Of a stretch of 64,000 nucleotides of DNA, positions 45,458 to 58,094 are shown piece after piece. Under the pieces are notes generated by a model. It saw only the letters and a program-made list of their open reading frames with translations. It did no database searches and was not told the DNA's origin. Position numbers and translations under genes: made by a program. The DNA is from Lingula anatina (Eukaryota > Brachiopoda > Lingulata > Lingulida > Lingulidae). How positions within the stretch are numbered: the stretch's first letter is position 1; every line of letters starts with the position of its first letter. Where the stretch lies: contig NW_019775624.1 of the NCBI RefSeq assembly GCF_001039355.2, forward strand, positions 681,714 through 745,713. The letters run 5' to 3'.

Positions 45458-46246
45458 TCAAGGCTCCCCTCCATGTAACACCATCACCATGGGAAACGAT
45501 GACAGAGCCAATATTGCCACCACAAAGAACAACATGAACACCACAGCTAGCTCAGTTTTATAACTGTTCCAGCTCAGCTGCTGCTGGTACTCCAGGTCAA
45601 GCCCCGGGTTCCATCTTCTACGAGGAAGGGGCATGTGTTTAAGTCTCAGTTTCCTGCCTTCTTTTAGTCGACACTTATAGTCCTCTGGGAAAGTGGTTTT
45701 GATTTGTCTCTCTAGATCTGGAATTCACAAAAAAATAATATTTCAAAATAAATCAGAAGAGATGCACTGGTTTTTTATATATACAGATAACATTATTAAA
45801 TGCACTTTTTTTTGCATTTCTCACCTACCAGAGAAGATGCTGAATGATCAGTCAATAATTGTAAGGCTAATCATTCAAACTCTGTCAATTAATCCATGAC
45901 CATATAAATCCAACTTCCACCTAAGTTGAAAACTTGGCCTGGGGGAGAGGTGACAATTTTATGATGATCACTGATATGATCCAGTCTGGGAATCATGCCT
46001 AAAACCTCCTACGCTACAAAGAAGCACTTTACCAGTTAGTCATCAAGTACGGCAATGTCTACGTACCAAATAAAATTAGAGTTAAATATGAAGTTTTTTT
46101 TATTCAAATATGCTTAAGAAACTAATTTAATAGGACACTTATACAGTACCTTCATGTAAAATGCATTTCTTGATTTCAGTTCTACACAATGGGCACACAG
46201 TGTCTGTGGAACTGGAGTTGGCGATCTGACGCAGACAGCTCTCGCA
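45458..46246 (-). CDS. RNF180: RNF180-like E3 ligase, copy A (3' fragment)
   Basis: Two pieces of the gene on the - strand: part of the RING exon, 46246-46150 (SCLRQIANSSSTDTVCPLC and the following HEG), and the C-terminal exon, 45717-45458, ending in TGA. The C-terminal exon encodes a basic stretch (PLPRRRW), then a hydrophobic anchor (AVVFMLFFVVAILALSSF) and a short tail ending GGEP. This is the tail-anchor layout of RNF180 (Rines), a membrane-bound ubiquitin ligase. The rest is cut by the N gap. This is the same locus as copy B, not a separate gene. Confidence 0.85.
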
Positions 46247-46646
46247 NNNNNNNNNNNNNNNNNNNNNNNNNNNNNNNNNNNNNNNNNNNNNNNNNNNNNN
46301 NNNNNNNNNNNNNNNNNNNNNNNNNNNNNNNNNNNNNNNNNNNNNNNNNNNNNNNNNNNNNNNNNNNNNNNNNNNNNNNNNNNNNNNNNNNNNNNNNNNN
46401 NNNNNNNNNNNNNNNNNNNNNNNNNNNNNNNNNNNNNNNNNNNNNNNNNNNNNNNNNNNNNNNNNNNNNNNNNNNNNNNNNNNNNNNNNNNNNNNNNNNN
46501 NNNNNNNNNNNNNNNNNNNNNNNNNNNNNNNNNNNNNNNNNNNNNNNNNNNNNNNNNNNNNNNNNNNNNNNNNNNNNNNNNNNNNNNNNNNNNNNNNNNN
46601 NNNNNNNNNNNNNNNNNNNNNNNNNNNNNNNNNNNNNNNNNNNNNN
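46247..46646. other. 400-N assembly gap
   Basis: Exactly 400 Ns. The flanks overlap by about 1.5 kb of identical sequence, so the gap probably has no real size. Confidence 0.95.
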
Positions 46647-48143
46647 TTTTTTTTTTTTTTTTTGAATAGTAAGAATAAATTGACTTGAATTAACTAACCT
46701 TCTCCTTATTGACTTTCAAAACCAAAAATTCCACAATGCATAACAACATAAATCTGGAGCATGATTTGATTTGTATTTCTTTCAGATCATGAGACAATTT
46801 GACATCGCAGATGATGAAATAGAGAAAATGGTACTTGAAAATGACAAGGATGGAGACAAAAAACTCAACTGGGATGAATTTGTCCATTTTTGGGGAACTG
46901 ACTAACCACTTAAGTTTTAAGTGCTTTTTGTTATATCATTCACAGCAAAAATACTGAAACCTGGCTTACTATATTACAATTTGACTCATGATTTTTCCCC
47001 CAAGTTTTATTTCAAATAATTTACCAGAATAAACACAATCACTCTTATGTGTATCCTCAGTTTTTCAGTTTTATTGCACAACGTTTGAAGTTGACAAGTA
47101 TCACAAAGGTGCATTTATCAGATGCCACAAGCTCCAACTTCATAACCACATAGTGCTAACTGAAAAAAGATTTTTCACCTGATGAAGCTGAGCACTTTCA
47201 AGTAAAAAATATCAATTTCTTACTGTCTTACGTTGTCAATGACCTCATATTATCGATTTCTTACTTTCTCTATGATTAATCTAGTAAAGTTTACATTCAA
47301 CACAACTATACTTTGCCTGGTGTAAATATTCACATACATGTAAGTCAATCGTTGTCAAGGCTCCCCTCCATGTAACACCATCACCATGGGAAACGATGAC
47401 AGAGCCAATATTGCCACCACAAAGAACAACATGAACACCACAGCTAGCTCAGTTTTATAACTGTTCCAGCTCAGCTGCTGCTGGTACTCCAGGTCAAGCC
47501 CCGGGTTCCATCTTCTACGAGGAAGGGGCATGTGTTTAAGTCTCAGTTTCCTGCCTTCTTTTAGTCGACACTTATAGTCCTCTGGGAAAGTGGTTTTGAT
47601 TTGTCTCTCTAGATCTGGAATTCACAAAAAAATAATATTTCAAAATAAATCAGAAGAGATGCACTGGTTTTTTATATATACAGATAACATTATTAAATGC
47701 ACTTTTTTTTGCATTTCTCACCTACCAGAGAAGATGCTGAATGATCAGTCAATAATTGTAAGGCTAATCATTCAAACTCTGTCAATTAATCCATGACCAT
47801 ATAAATCCAACTTCCACCTAAGTTGAAAACTTGGCCTGGGGGAGAGGTGACAATTTTATGATGATCACTGATATGATCCAGTCTGGGAATCATGCCTAAA
47901 ACCTCCTACGCTACAAAGAAGCACTTTACCAGTTAGTCATCAAGTACGGCAATGTCTACGTACCAAATAAAATTAGAGTTAAATATGAAGTTTTTTTTAT
48001 TCAAATATGCTTAAGAAACTAATTTAATAGGACACTTATACAGTACCTTCATGTAAAATGCATTTCTTGATTTCAGTTCTACACAATGGGCACACAGTGT
48101 CTGTGGAACTGGAGTTGGCGATCTGACGCAGACAGCTCTCGCA
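46647..48143. repeat. 1.5-kb contig-end overlap, copy B
   Basis: Repeats 44750-46246 without visible differences, starting in the poly-T run. After 48143 the sequence continues across an RNF180 deletion junction. Confidence 0.93.
46786..46905 (+). pseudogene. Duplicate last exon of the EF-hand gene
   Basis: An identical second copy of exon 44889-45008, created by the overlap across the N gap. It has no partner exons of its own. Confidence 0.88.
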
Positions 48144-48698
48144 TTCTGCATTTCTTTCACTAACAGAATGTTCAGTTCTTTCTCTATTCCTATGCCTTAA
48201 AGAGGTATTACCACCATCACCAGATGCCTGTATTAAATCACTTTGTAGTAAATGGTCAATGTCATCACTGGCTGCTGATGCAATTGCAAGATTCTCACTT
48301 CCACCATCTAAATATACAATGCCACCACTTTCCTCCCTTGTAATAACTGGTCTCTGTGCTAGAGGGGCAGCACTGGGGGTGGATTGTGGCACTGGGACAG
48401 GTCTATCTCTGTCCACTCTGTTAGCTGTTAGATATATGAAGGGGTTCATATGCAAACCACAGCTACATCTACTTGGACTGATGAAATCAAAGCCACCTAC
48501 TTTTCCACCACATTTTGGGCAGGTTAGCTTCCCTTTTGTCCAGCCTCCCTGGAAATATCAAAGACCAAAATCAACATCATTTGTAGTTCTGTTACAGACA
48601 AAAAAGTTAACAATGAAAACTATATTTTTGTAACATTGAAAAACAGCTATAACATTTAAAAATTCACTAAAAAAACACCCTCTTTCTCTCTCTATCTC

Positions 48699-48753
<55 letters not shown>

Positions 48754-49655
48754 AACCAGTAATATTACTGTAGTTACATTTATAAAGTAAAAAGGTGCTT
48801 CAAAAAGAGGATATTTGGATGAAATATAGTTTCATATTACACTCAATTCTATATATCTCACACAAAGTAAGAATTAAATGACCCGATCTTTAACATGTAC
48901 AGTATAAGTACCTTCAAGAGTTGATCCAAAATCCATTGGGGGCCTTCCAAACTGTCCACCTCTCTTAACCATATTAAAGGTGAGGAAGTGTTGCAGTCCA
49001 AATCTATTATGGAATAATGATAAAATAAATTTCGTCAATGTTGAACCATATCAATGTCAGTGTGGGCCAAGATACTGTATAAAAGAAATACAATCAAACT
49101 CATTGCAGCTTTGAATAAAGATCAAATTACACATGAAACTAAGAACGAGATTTACTTTAAAGTCAATATTAATGTTGAAATACTGTCAGAGTACGAAATA
49201 TATTTATAACCATGTTATATGTAATATGTGGGTTAATTTACTGTTAGTCTATAAAGCCTTATGGTCTGGTAGCACAAAACAACTTAAGCGTCTAGAGTTT
49301 TAAAGCATGGTAATTCATGGAAGTACATGGTAAGTTGAACGTTAAATAGTGGTACTAGCAAAAGTACTGTATATTAAAAGTACCGGTAGTTGTGCATGTT
49401 CAATGAAATTATTGTATTAGTATGAAATATTAGGCAAGTCTTTCTTGTTTTAAAACTATATTCCAACTATCTGAACTGCTGCTGAATCATTTTAGTCAAA
49501 AATAGACAATAATTTAGATCGATTTATTTCGGGAATAAGTTCATTTGTAAAACCGGTTTTGGACTAATCTTGAACTTTAACACGTCACCTGATATGTCTC
49601 TACTCGAAGTAAGGGTATGTCTGCACATACGGCACTTGTACTTTTCTTCGGCCAT
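47355..49655 (-). CDS. RNF180: RNF180-like E3 ligase, copy B (internal deletion)
   Basis: Exons on the - strand: 49655-49589 (ATG; MAEEKYKCRMCRHTLTSS), 49003-48912 (IWLREV, GPQWILDQLLK), a fused exon 48548-48047, and 47614-47355 (TGA). The first three carry the zinc-binding N-terminal region of RNF180 (CRMC, WTKGKLTCPKCGGKVGGF, CSCG). At 48143/48144 the linker is joined directly to the second half of the RING: SERNA is followed by ECESCLRQ. Against copy C, 878 bp are missing with 1 base inserted, so the frame stays open. The result lacks the first half of the RING and should be inactive as a ligase. It is either a deletion allele or a misassembly. Confidence 0.82.
48705..48753. repeat. (CA)n microsatellite
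   Basis: A CA run in an RNF180 intron. A longer allele is at 61167-61212. Confidence 0.92.
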
Positions 49656-50128
49656 GTTACTAGCTACCTTTTAAGCTATCTCACATTACATTGTCTTTTT
49701 TTTATTCGGGCAATTTCCAAAAATATGACAAACGTGTGCCTTTGCAGAGGTTGGCAACTTTTAATGACCTTGACCTTGTTCTGCACTGAATTAAACTTGC
49801 AATAATTGTAAATAAAAATATAGAAAGAAACGTTGCAATTTCCCCTAAACGATTTTTTATTAAAATATTTCCAAGTTTTAAGAGTAACTTGACTGATATT
49901 TTCTTATTTTGATGTATACATTAAACTTCCGGGTTCATACAGCAGCCTCTTAAAAATCACTTATTTGGGACGTAGGATGCAGGATGCAGAAACGTGCAAG
50001 CCTGTAATTAATGCTGGTAGCAAACTGGTAAAACAAGGCTAGTCAGGAATCACTTACTTTGCAGATTCGAAATAAAGCCAAGAGCTCCACCATTTCATTG
50101 TGTTTGTGGAGCATTTTCAATCTGCAAG
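49656..50128. promoter_or_regulatory. Bidirectional RNF180 / PSTPIP promoter region
   Basis: Only 473 bp separate the two start codons, which point away from each other. The same arrangement is seen at 63593-64000. An acceptor-like TTACTTTGCAG at about 50054-50064 may belong to a PSTPIP 5' UTR exon. No TATA box is evident. Confidence 0.5.
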
Positions 50129-53100
50129 ATGACCAAGTTGAAGAAATTTTCAGACGCTTTTTGGGTGAGTGTTTCTTTCAGCATTAGTCTTAGAGAAGAA
50201 TGTACATGCACATGTAGTTGTATGTCAGTGCTGTTTATGGAACATTCAGTTTTGCTATATTTTTATGTGTTCTCTAGATTCAGCTGAGATTTCTGTTCAA
50301 TCTTGGTAATAAAATAATTATGTAAAACACCCACATACATATATGCAGTTAAAACGGTAATTTATAAACAAAGCTGGACGAGCAATTACGTACTATTGCT
50401 CGGTTTCCAAGAATCGATAATTTTCCCTCTTAGTCATTGTTTCTGAAAGCTTCCCATTTTGCTTTATGTTGTGCATCAAAATCGTTCATGTCTAAAATAT
50501 AATACTATTAATAATAGTTTGACTGAATCAAAATGGTCTTTTTTAATACAACAATTAAAAATATGAACTTTCCTTGGGTACACCTGTAGGTACAGTGACA
50601 AACTTGTCACTGCTTCACATGTGACTGGTTCAATATAAACAGTAAAAGCTAAATTGAATTGGTACAGTACATGGAGCAAATTATATCATTTTAGGGCACA
50701 GAGTTTTGCAGCACACTTGGTTTCGATACAGTATGCAGACGACTGAAAGATGGAAGGCAGATGGTCAAAGATGTGGAAGATTTTCTAAAACAGAGGTATC
50801 TTGAATTTTATCCCAAAATTTTTCAGCAGTTGAAATTCATTTGATTCATTTGCTTTACATGATGTCATGTTTTGAGGTTTAAAATATTCAAAATGAATAT
50901 TTGCATGAGGAAAGTAAATGTACAAGTTGTAACAACCTGGCAGTAGGTTGATTTCCCTCTCTTCCCCCCCCCCCCACACCCACACACACACACACACATA
51001 TGTACAAGTCCACTGTAATCGTTGAAAATCTATTACCCCAATAAACATATCATAGATATCATAGAATTGCAAAATTGCTTAAGTAAATTTGCAGCATATT
51101 TATAAAAAATGCCATAAAAATGGTAAATAAAGATTAGTTTAGAGCAGTAAAAGCGCATGGGCGGTGTTGCGTTCTTTTGTCTCCCTCTCACATCAACACA
51201 TAGAAACATAGCAGGTAAAAGCTGACCATACACCTCAGCTTGTCATAGCTAAGCTCCCTAAAGGATAACAATGACTGATAAGTTTTAACTGAAGTTAAAT
51301 GATTAACATCTTTTGTTGTCATAATGCAGAATGACAATCATTGCTTGAGTAAAGTGCTATCTTCTATTTACTTAATATATGATAATGCTTTTGCCATTGT
51401 GTATATATATAGTACTTACCAGTTTAATATGGCAGCCTATAATGATGATGCTTATATACTTTTATAGAGGTCATTTTGAAACATCCATTTTTCCCCTTTT
51501 GAGAGATGTTAATAATATTCATTATGTAATTGTTGTTTTTGTCTTATTAAGAATATTACATTACCTTATTACATTTATTCATTTGTAAGGGCTAAGATTG
51601 AGGAAGACTACCAAAAGAATTTAATAAACTTGACGAAGAAAGCAGGAGGTGCAACTGAAAATGGGTAAAGTTATCTACAAGTAGACCTCTTTTATTTTGA
51701 AACAGATAACAACAAGTGGATATGTTTTTGTTTCAGTTTATATCTAGTGCTAGTATGTATATTTATGTTGTGAAAGTGTTGTTTGGTCAGAGCTGATATC
51801 TTTGGCCAGATATGATCTATCACAGATTTAATCATCTTATCTACTTAAAATGAAAATCACATGCTATATAGTGAATTGTTCTTTGAAACGCATGTTAATT
51901 GAGAAGTTTTAAAATTGATAATAATGGCCCTAACCCCTATAGTTGTATGTCAAATTTCATAACTATCGTAGAAGAAAATTACACCATAAGAATATAAGCA
52001 AGATGTGACAATTTAGTGATTTATGAAAGAGGGCGGATTAGTTTTGATGAAAGAAAACTGCATGCATTAAAGGAAAGGAGAGGAGATTTTCTTAAGTAAA
52101 TATTCTCATTTTGAGAAACACTTGTTTAATGTTTTGGGCATCCCATCATTTTTTCTATGATGCTGTTTTCCTGCCATTAAACCTTTTCCTGTTTTCATTA
52201 TGTCCCATGAGGATATAAAACTGTAGAAACAAAAAAACAAGTGTTAGTTCTGGAACTGAATTGGTAGGAACAGAAACATTTTACCAAGTGTCAACTTGCT
52301 ACTCATTTCCATCTAAGGAAGGGGGATGCACTGATTTCCCCTTAAGGAAGCAGATACACTGAGTTAACCTTTATATTATATTGTATTTTACAGTACCCTA
52401 AGGGCGTCATGGGAAGAACTGAAGTCTCGCACTGAAGCCATGGCCAATGCTCACTTAGAGTTTAGCCGGGAATTAAATAAAGAAGTGGAAAGATTAAATC
52501 AATTCATGACTAAACAAAAAGATGAGAGAAAACAAGTGAGTTTACAAGAAAACTGCACATAAGAAGCAGAATAACAATTTTAATATATAGAAGACCAACA
52601 TTTTAATGATAAAATATATGATAAATTGTATGATTAAAACAATAGGTAGTTTGTGCCGTTTAGAAATGTCCTAAAGTTATATTTTTATCTGTAAAGCTTC
52701 AAGATTGTTTTCCCAATTTAGACCCTATAAAGCTAAAAAAAGAATCCCAATTGAAAGTTTATAAGAAGTGTACCTGAAGTCAATATTTCCTTCTGAGCTT
52801 TATCCAGCAATTACATTACAAAAAATTGTCTAGCAATCTAAGATACTATGTGCACCATACAAACACAGCATGACAATTTTATTGTTATTAATTAAAAACA
52901 AGGTCTAGATTTTTAGAAAGATGGGTAGCAGTCTTTCTTGTGGTTCATTTATAACTAAGTTATCTACATAGAATTTTTTTTAAAAAAAGCATAGTTACAC
53001 AGAACTTGCTGTTCTTACCTCTGAAAGACTTCTATTTTAGGTGGAAGATACCATGAAAAAAGTCCAAACAAATAAAATTTCTTTGTACCATAAGACCATT

Positions 53101-56100
53101 CAGGTAATTTAGTGCCATATATAGTTTTTAATTCCTCTTTCAATACATTAAATGAAGTATTTTGAGACAATGGAGCTAAAGAGCTACTGTATTTTTTGCA
53201 GAAATTAACTTGGGAAAGTTACAAAATAAGCTGTCTTACAAGCTCATAAACAAAGGTTTACTGTACACAGAATTGAGTGTGATGTTTTCTGTTGTCTCAA
53301 TAATTGTATGAATGTTTGTTTTTATAATTTCAGAGCAAAAAGAGCTATGAAAGCAAATGTCGCAATTGTGATGAGGCTCATGAACAATATCTCTCTCTGA
53401 ATAGTCAGCCAAATATACAAGCTAAGGAAATACAGAAGGTAAGCATTAGTAAAAACAATATCTTACATGCAATTGTTGAGGGCTTTTTTATGAAATAAAA
53501 TGATCAAAATATGTTAGCATGTTAATGTTTTGCTGCTGTGCTCTTTGTAAATTTGCTAAATTATGTTTACTGTTTCCCCTAAGTGACCCCAAATGTGAGG
53601 GGTTCTGAATTGTTATCTCTTTTATACGTATTTACATAGCATAAGTTAGTATATACCGATGTGTACCAGATGCTTCTAAAAAGTAACAAGACGGGGGTCA
53701 GAAACAATTTATTTCGACTCAAAGCAACAAACTACATGCTTTCCCTTAAAAATAATACCCTACAAGTCCAATGCACTTTCTACCTTTCTCTGCCACTCTT
53801 GTATACAGTGCTTTAAGGAATCTTCCAGATGCTCTTGCTGACCCCCTTGGGCTTAAGGGGTGGGGGGCAAAAGGTAATTGATGCAAGATCAGATGAGCAG
53901 TACCATGGCCATGTTTGAGCAACCTCCTTATTCATTGGATCTTGCTCTGTGCGACCATTTTCTTTTTTCCCAACTTCAAGGGGACCTGTTTTGAATACTT
54001 GGAGGTCATCAAGAGTGCCATAACAAAGAGCCTGAGAAAATTTTGGAAGTCCTTGTAGCAGTGCTTAAAAGCATGGCAGAGAAGAGAGAAAAAGTGCAAT
54101 TGACTTTAAGAGGGAATTCTTTCCAGATTGAGGAAACTAAGTAGTTTGTTGCTGAAATTGAAAAAAAATTGTGACACCAGCCAGATCACTTATCAGACAC
54201 ATAGTATGAATGTATGTGCCATTTATTATAACCTGTTGATTAGTGCCCTTTAGAGAGAAACAGAATTTGCATGTTTTTTATATGTGTAAGCTAAATTTAT
54301 GCTATAATACTATCTTCTGATGTCGGGGGCTTCTGAAGTAGAATACAAAATTTTAAGTATGAGCTGCAGCTGACATGCAATTATTTTGTAACAGACTACT
54401 AGTGCACAGACTAGAGAGCTATAATGCCATGTTTATGCATCATTCAAAATCACATAGAAAACATTTTTTGTAATTTTTTTATTTCTCAACAGTCAAAAAC
54501 CAAATATGAAAAAGCTAAAACAGAACGGGACCAAGCAGGTAACAAAAACATTTTGATGAACTGGACATTTAAGTTTGTTTTCAGTGGTTGAACATTATAA
54601 AAAATCTGTAAGTTGAGGATTTTCACATCTGACTTGTCATGTTCAAGCAAGCTTAAATGGCCAGTTTAGTTTTGTAGTTTTAGCTCACATGATATCATGA
54701 CAGTGTTTACATATCTTGAAAAGCCTGTTTCATGAAGTCATGTGCCAATTAATACATAGATATGGGGGGGGGGCATATTGGCCTCTGCTTGCTTTTTATG
54801 TTTATTTGTAGCAAATGGAATAAAGGATCATGTAAGGGTGCTTTCCCAGAGATTTAGATCGATCTAGAGATTAAGATTTAGATCGACCTAACTCCCTGGG
54901 GGTTCACGCTAAATTGCAGTCAGCCGAGCGGGCACCATAGATAATTACCCCCTTACAGCTTTTAGTAGGCGGGACAGACGCTTAAGCCGGCCAAGCTGAC
55001 AGTAATCTAGTGAGACTCCCCACAGGGATAGATCAATCTAAAAATCTATGGAAATGGGGTGTAATAGTGATTACTTGAGCACTAAATGCTTTATTTTCTC
55101 ATGTTGAGCAAATCAGTTCAGTATTTAATCCTTTGAAATAATTAGAAGTAAAAAGAGTCTTTTTTTCCTTTCCATTAGGAAAATGGACTATATATTGCAC
55201 AGTGTACCTCCTTTATCTATGAGCATAAACATGAAAATGCAAATAAGAATAAAAAGGATAATAATGGATGTAAAAAAGTAGCATATGATAGAATATAGAA
55301 ATATAGTTGAAAAGTAATAATGACACAGCCCTCACAATTCTCCCTCATCACCTCAGAACAGCTAACACATTATTGTACCACCAGCGTAGGCACTGGCGGT
55401 ACACATGGTTTTAGTCCCGAACCGCATGTTCCACCGGCTCCTCTGGCTCCGCCGCCATCTCACCGTTACCACTTCTCCTCCTTGACGGTAAGGGTCTCTG
55501 TACCCATCTCTTGGATTTAGGTCACCTATAATCTCAAATCATTCCACATAAAATTTGGGCTTTGTCGGTATTGGGGTCTAGGTGTGGCACTCATTGCAAT
55601 GCACCCTTGTCCAAAAATGGCAAAATTAAATGCTAATTATCTACCCTACAGAAGGAATTATGGGAAAAATTTCTACAGACGGCTTTCCAAAAGTCATATG
55701 TGTAGATTTCAAATATGCCCTTGGATTTGACCTTTGACCTGTATTTCAAGGTCAAACAGGCCAAAATTTTCAAAAAAATGAAATTTTTTACGAAAAAAAA
55801 ATTTGCCCTGTTATTCAGACACTACACAGACTTAACCAATAATATTATTGGAAAGTGTTATCCTTCAGGTCATATTTCATCTCTGTGAATTTGGGGTCAA
55901 TCGGTGCATTTTCACGGGAGTTGCGGCCATAAGATACCGAAACTGAAAACTGTCTCTAATTCGGGAACCGTTAATGCTAGAGACCCATTCTTTTTTGCAT
56001 TTTGTAGAGCATGTAAAGCCCAACACCGAAGGTGGCCTCCGTTTTTTCCTATTCCATACGCTTTTCGAGTTACGCTGTATCAAAAAGTACATATTGGTGG

Positions 56101-58041
56101 TGAAAACAAAATGTGCAGTACGGTAATGGATAATAAATTTTGAACCCTGGAAAATAAAACATAAGGCTTGGTGAGGCAGACAATTTCTGGTCAAAAATGA
56201 CATTATTTCATGAAATTTGAACATCTGGAACTTCTGAGCACCTCCCATTTCAAGAATTTCAACCAAAATGACCTTTTCTTTATTTTAATTATTTTTTTCT
56301 GTAGGAAATTTATGGCACATTATTGTAACTCCAAAATTATAACATTTAGTCCCTTATATCTCCAAAACTGGCAGAGATAGGTCCATAGTTACTATTGAAC
56401 TTGAATAGGAAGTCATATACTGGCAATCTAAATGTGTCCTTGAAATTGACCTTTGACCTTCTTTTCATCATGAACTTGAACTTTACAAATTTTGGTTCCC
56501 TTTTATCTCCAAAACTGGCAGAGATAGGTCCATAGTTACTATTGAACTTGAATAGGAAGTCATATACTGGCAATCTAAATGTGACCTTAAAATTGACCTT
56601 TGACCTACTTTTCACCATGAACTGAACTTTGCAAATTTTGCTTCCCTTTTATCTCCAAAACTGGCAGAGATAGGTCCATAGTTACTATTGAACTTGAATA
56701 GGAAGTCATATACTGGCAATCTAAATGTGACCTTGAAATTAACCTTTGACCTACTTTTCATCATGGTCTTGAACTTTGCAAATTTTGGTTCCCTTTTATC
56801 TCCAAAACTGGCAGAGATAGGTCCATAGTTACTATTGAACTTGAATAGGAAGTCATATGTTGGCAATCTAAATGTGACCTTGAAATTAACCTTTGACCTA
56901 CTTTTCATCATGGACTTGAACTTTGCAAATTTTGGTACCCTTTTATCTCCAAAACTGGCAGAGATAGGTCCATAGTTACTATTGAACTTGAATAGGAAGT
57001 CATATACTGGAAATTTACTTAAATTGACCTTTGACCTACCTTACGATGAACTGAACTTTGATTGTACCATTTTTAGTTATATATATATTTTTTGCATATT
57101 TTGAGAATTCTTGTTGATTGCATTTTTTACAGCTTGTCAAGCACAAGACTGGTGGTGGTGTCCCTTTTTTTGTGGGGGGGTCTATACAACTGCGCTTACT
57201 CCAGCTGGTGGTACAATATTCGGAGGCAGTATCGCCTCTCTGATCCTCTAGTTTTACTCTAGCTTTGCCCTTGTACATAATGGCTTTTTTTTTCAAATGT
57301 CTATTTTTGCTGCTAATGAGTATGTTTATTGTTGATAGTTTGTAATCATAACTTTTAATCTATTAAAATTTCAACACTAAACTCTTGATTAAAAAATAAT
57401 CAAAGATGTTAACAAGTGCCATTTTTTAAAATATATTATATACTATTAGATTTTTCACAACTAAATATTGTTATATAGATTTTAACAATTATTATCACCA
57501 TTTTTTCTTTTTCAGATCTTATGTATCGTAGTTCTATTGACTCTTTAGACGGTGCTCGGAGGGAATGGGAGAAAGAAATGGAATTGGCATGCAATGTAAT
57601 ATATATGGAATGGCTTTTAGGAATGACTAATTTTTAAGTTATGACTAAAACATTTTAAACATATACTATAATCACTGGTGTTTTCAAAAATCTTTTTATT
57701 AAGTTAATTATAAGTGTTTCGTGAGAAGTCAAGTGTATTTTGTTATCATTCATCAAAGATTAAACACAAAATGAAAGCTCTGTCATTATTAACTGCCCGG
57801 ATTTTTTTATTGGCCTGCAGGTAACACAAAAAATGGAGGAGGAGAGAATAGGTTTTTTGAGGAATGAGCTGTGGATGCATATAAACTTTATCTCTCAGTT
57901 ATGTGTGGAAGTTGATGATGTAAGTAAAGAACACCTTCTCCCTCTCTTTTACCTGCATTGCCAAGCAGGTCTATAAGGCAACCTTTTAATATTCTTCTGA
58001 CATTTTTCTAAAGAGAAATTTCCACAACAGGTTTTCATTGG

Positions 58042-58094
<53 letters not shown>

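Larger units (their letters stand above)
44750..46246. repeat. 1.5-kb contig-end overlap, copy A
   Basis: Identical by eye to 46647-48143 at a constant offset of 1897. It runs from a poly-T tract in the last EF-hand intron through the RNF180 3' exon and stops inside the RING exon at the 400-N gap. Confidence 0.93.
55371..57258. repeat. Composite repeat region in a PSTPIP intron
   Basis: About 1.9 kb of GC-richer sequence between TATTGTACCACCAGC at about 55371 and its inverted form, CTGGTGGTACAATA, at about 57203. The inside holds DR1-like motifs (first at 55728-55740) and the ~147-bp tandem array. It may be one non-autonomous element that carries the array, but its ends are not certain. Confidence 0.45.

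Noticed and set aside
46189-46665. Reading frame running through the N gap
   Set aside because: Mostly unknown residues; artefact of Ns and poly-T.
55320-55520. 66-residue Pro-rich reading frame (PPAPLAPPPSH)
   Set aside because: Lies inside intronic repeat sequence, without homologous family or splice context.
56346-56911. Two - strand reading frames with repeated SRSKVNFKVTF units
   Set aside because: Produced by the ~147-bp tandem repeat, whose length is a multiple of three; no start, promoter or family match.
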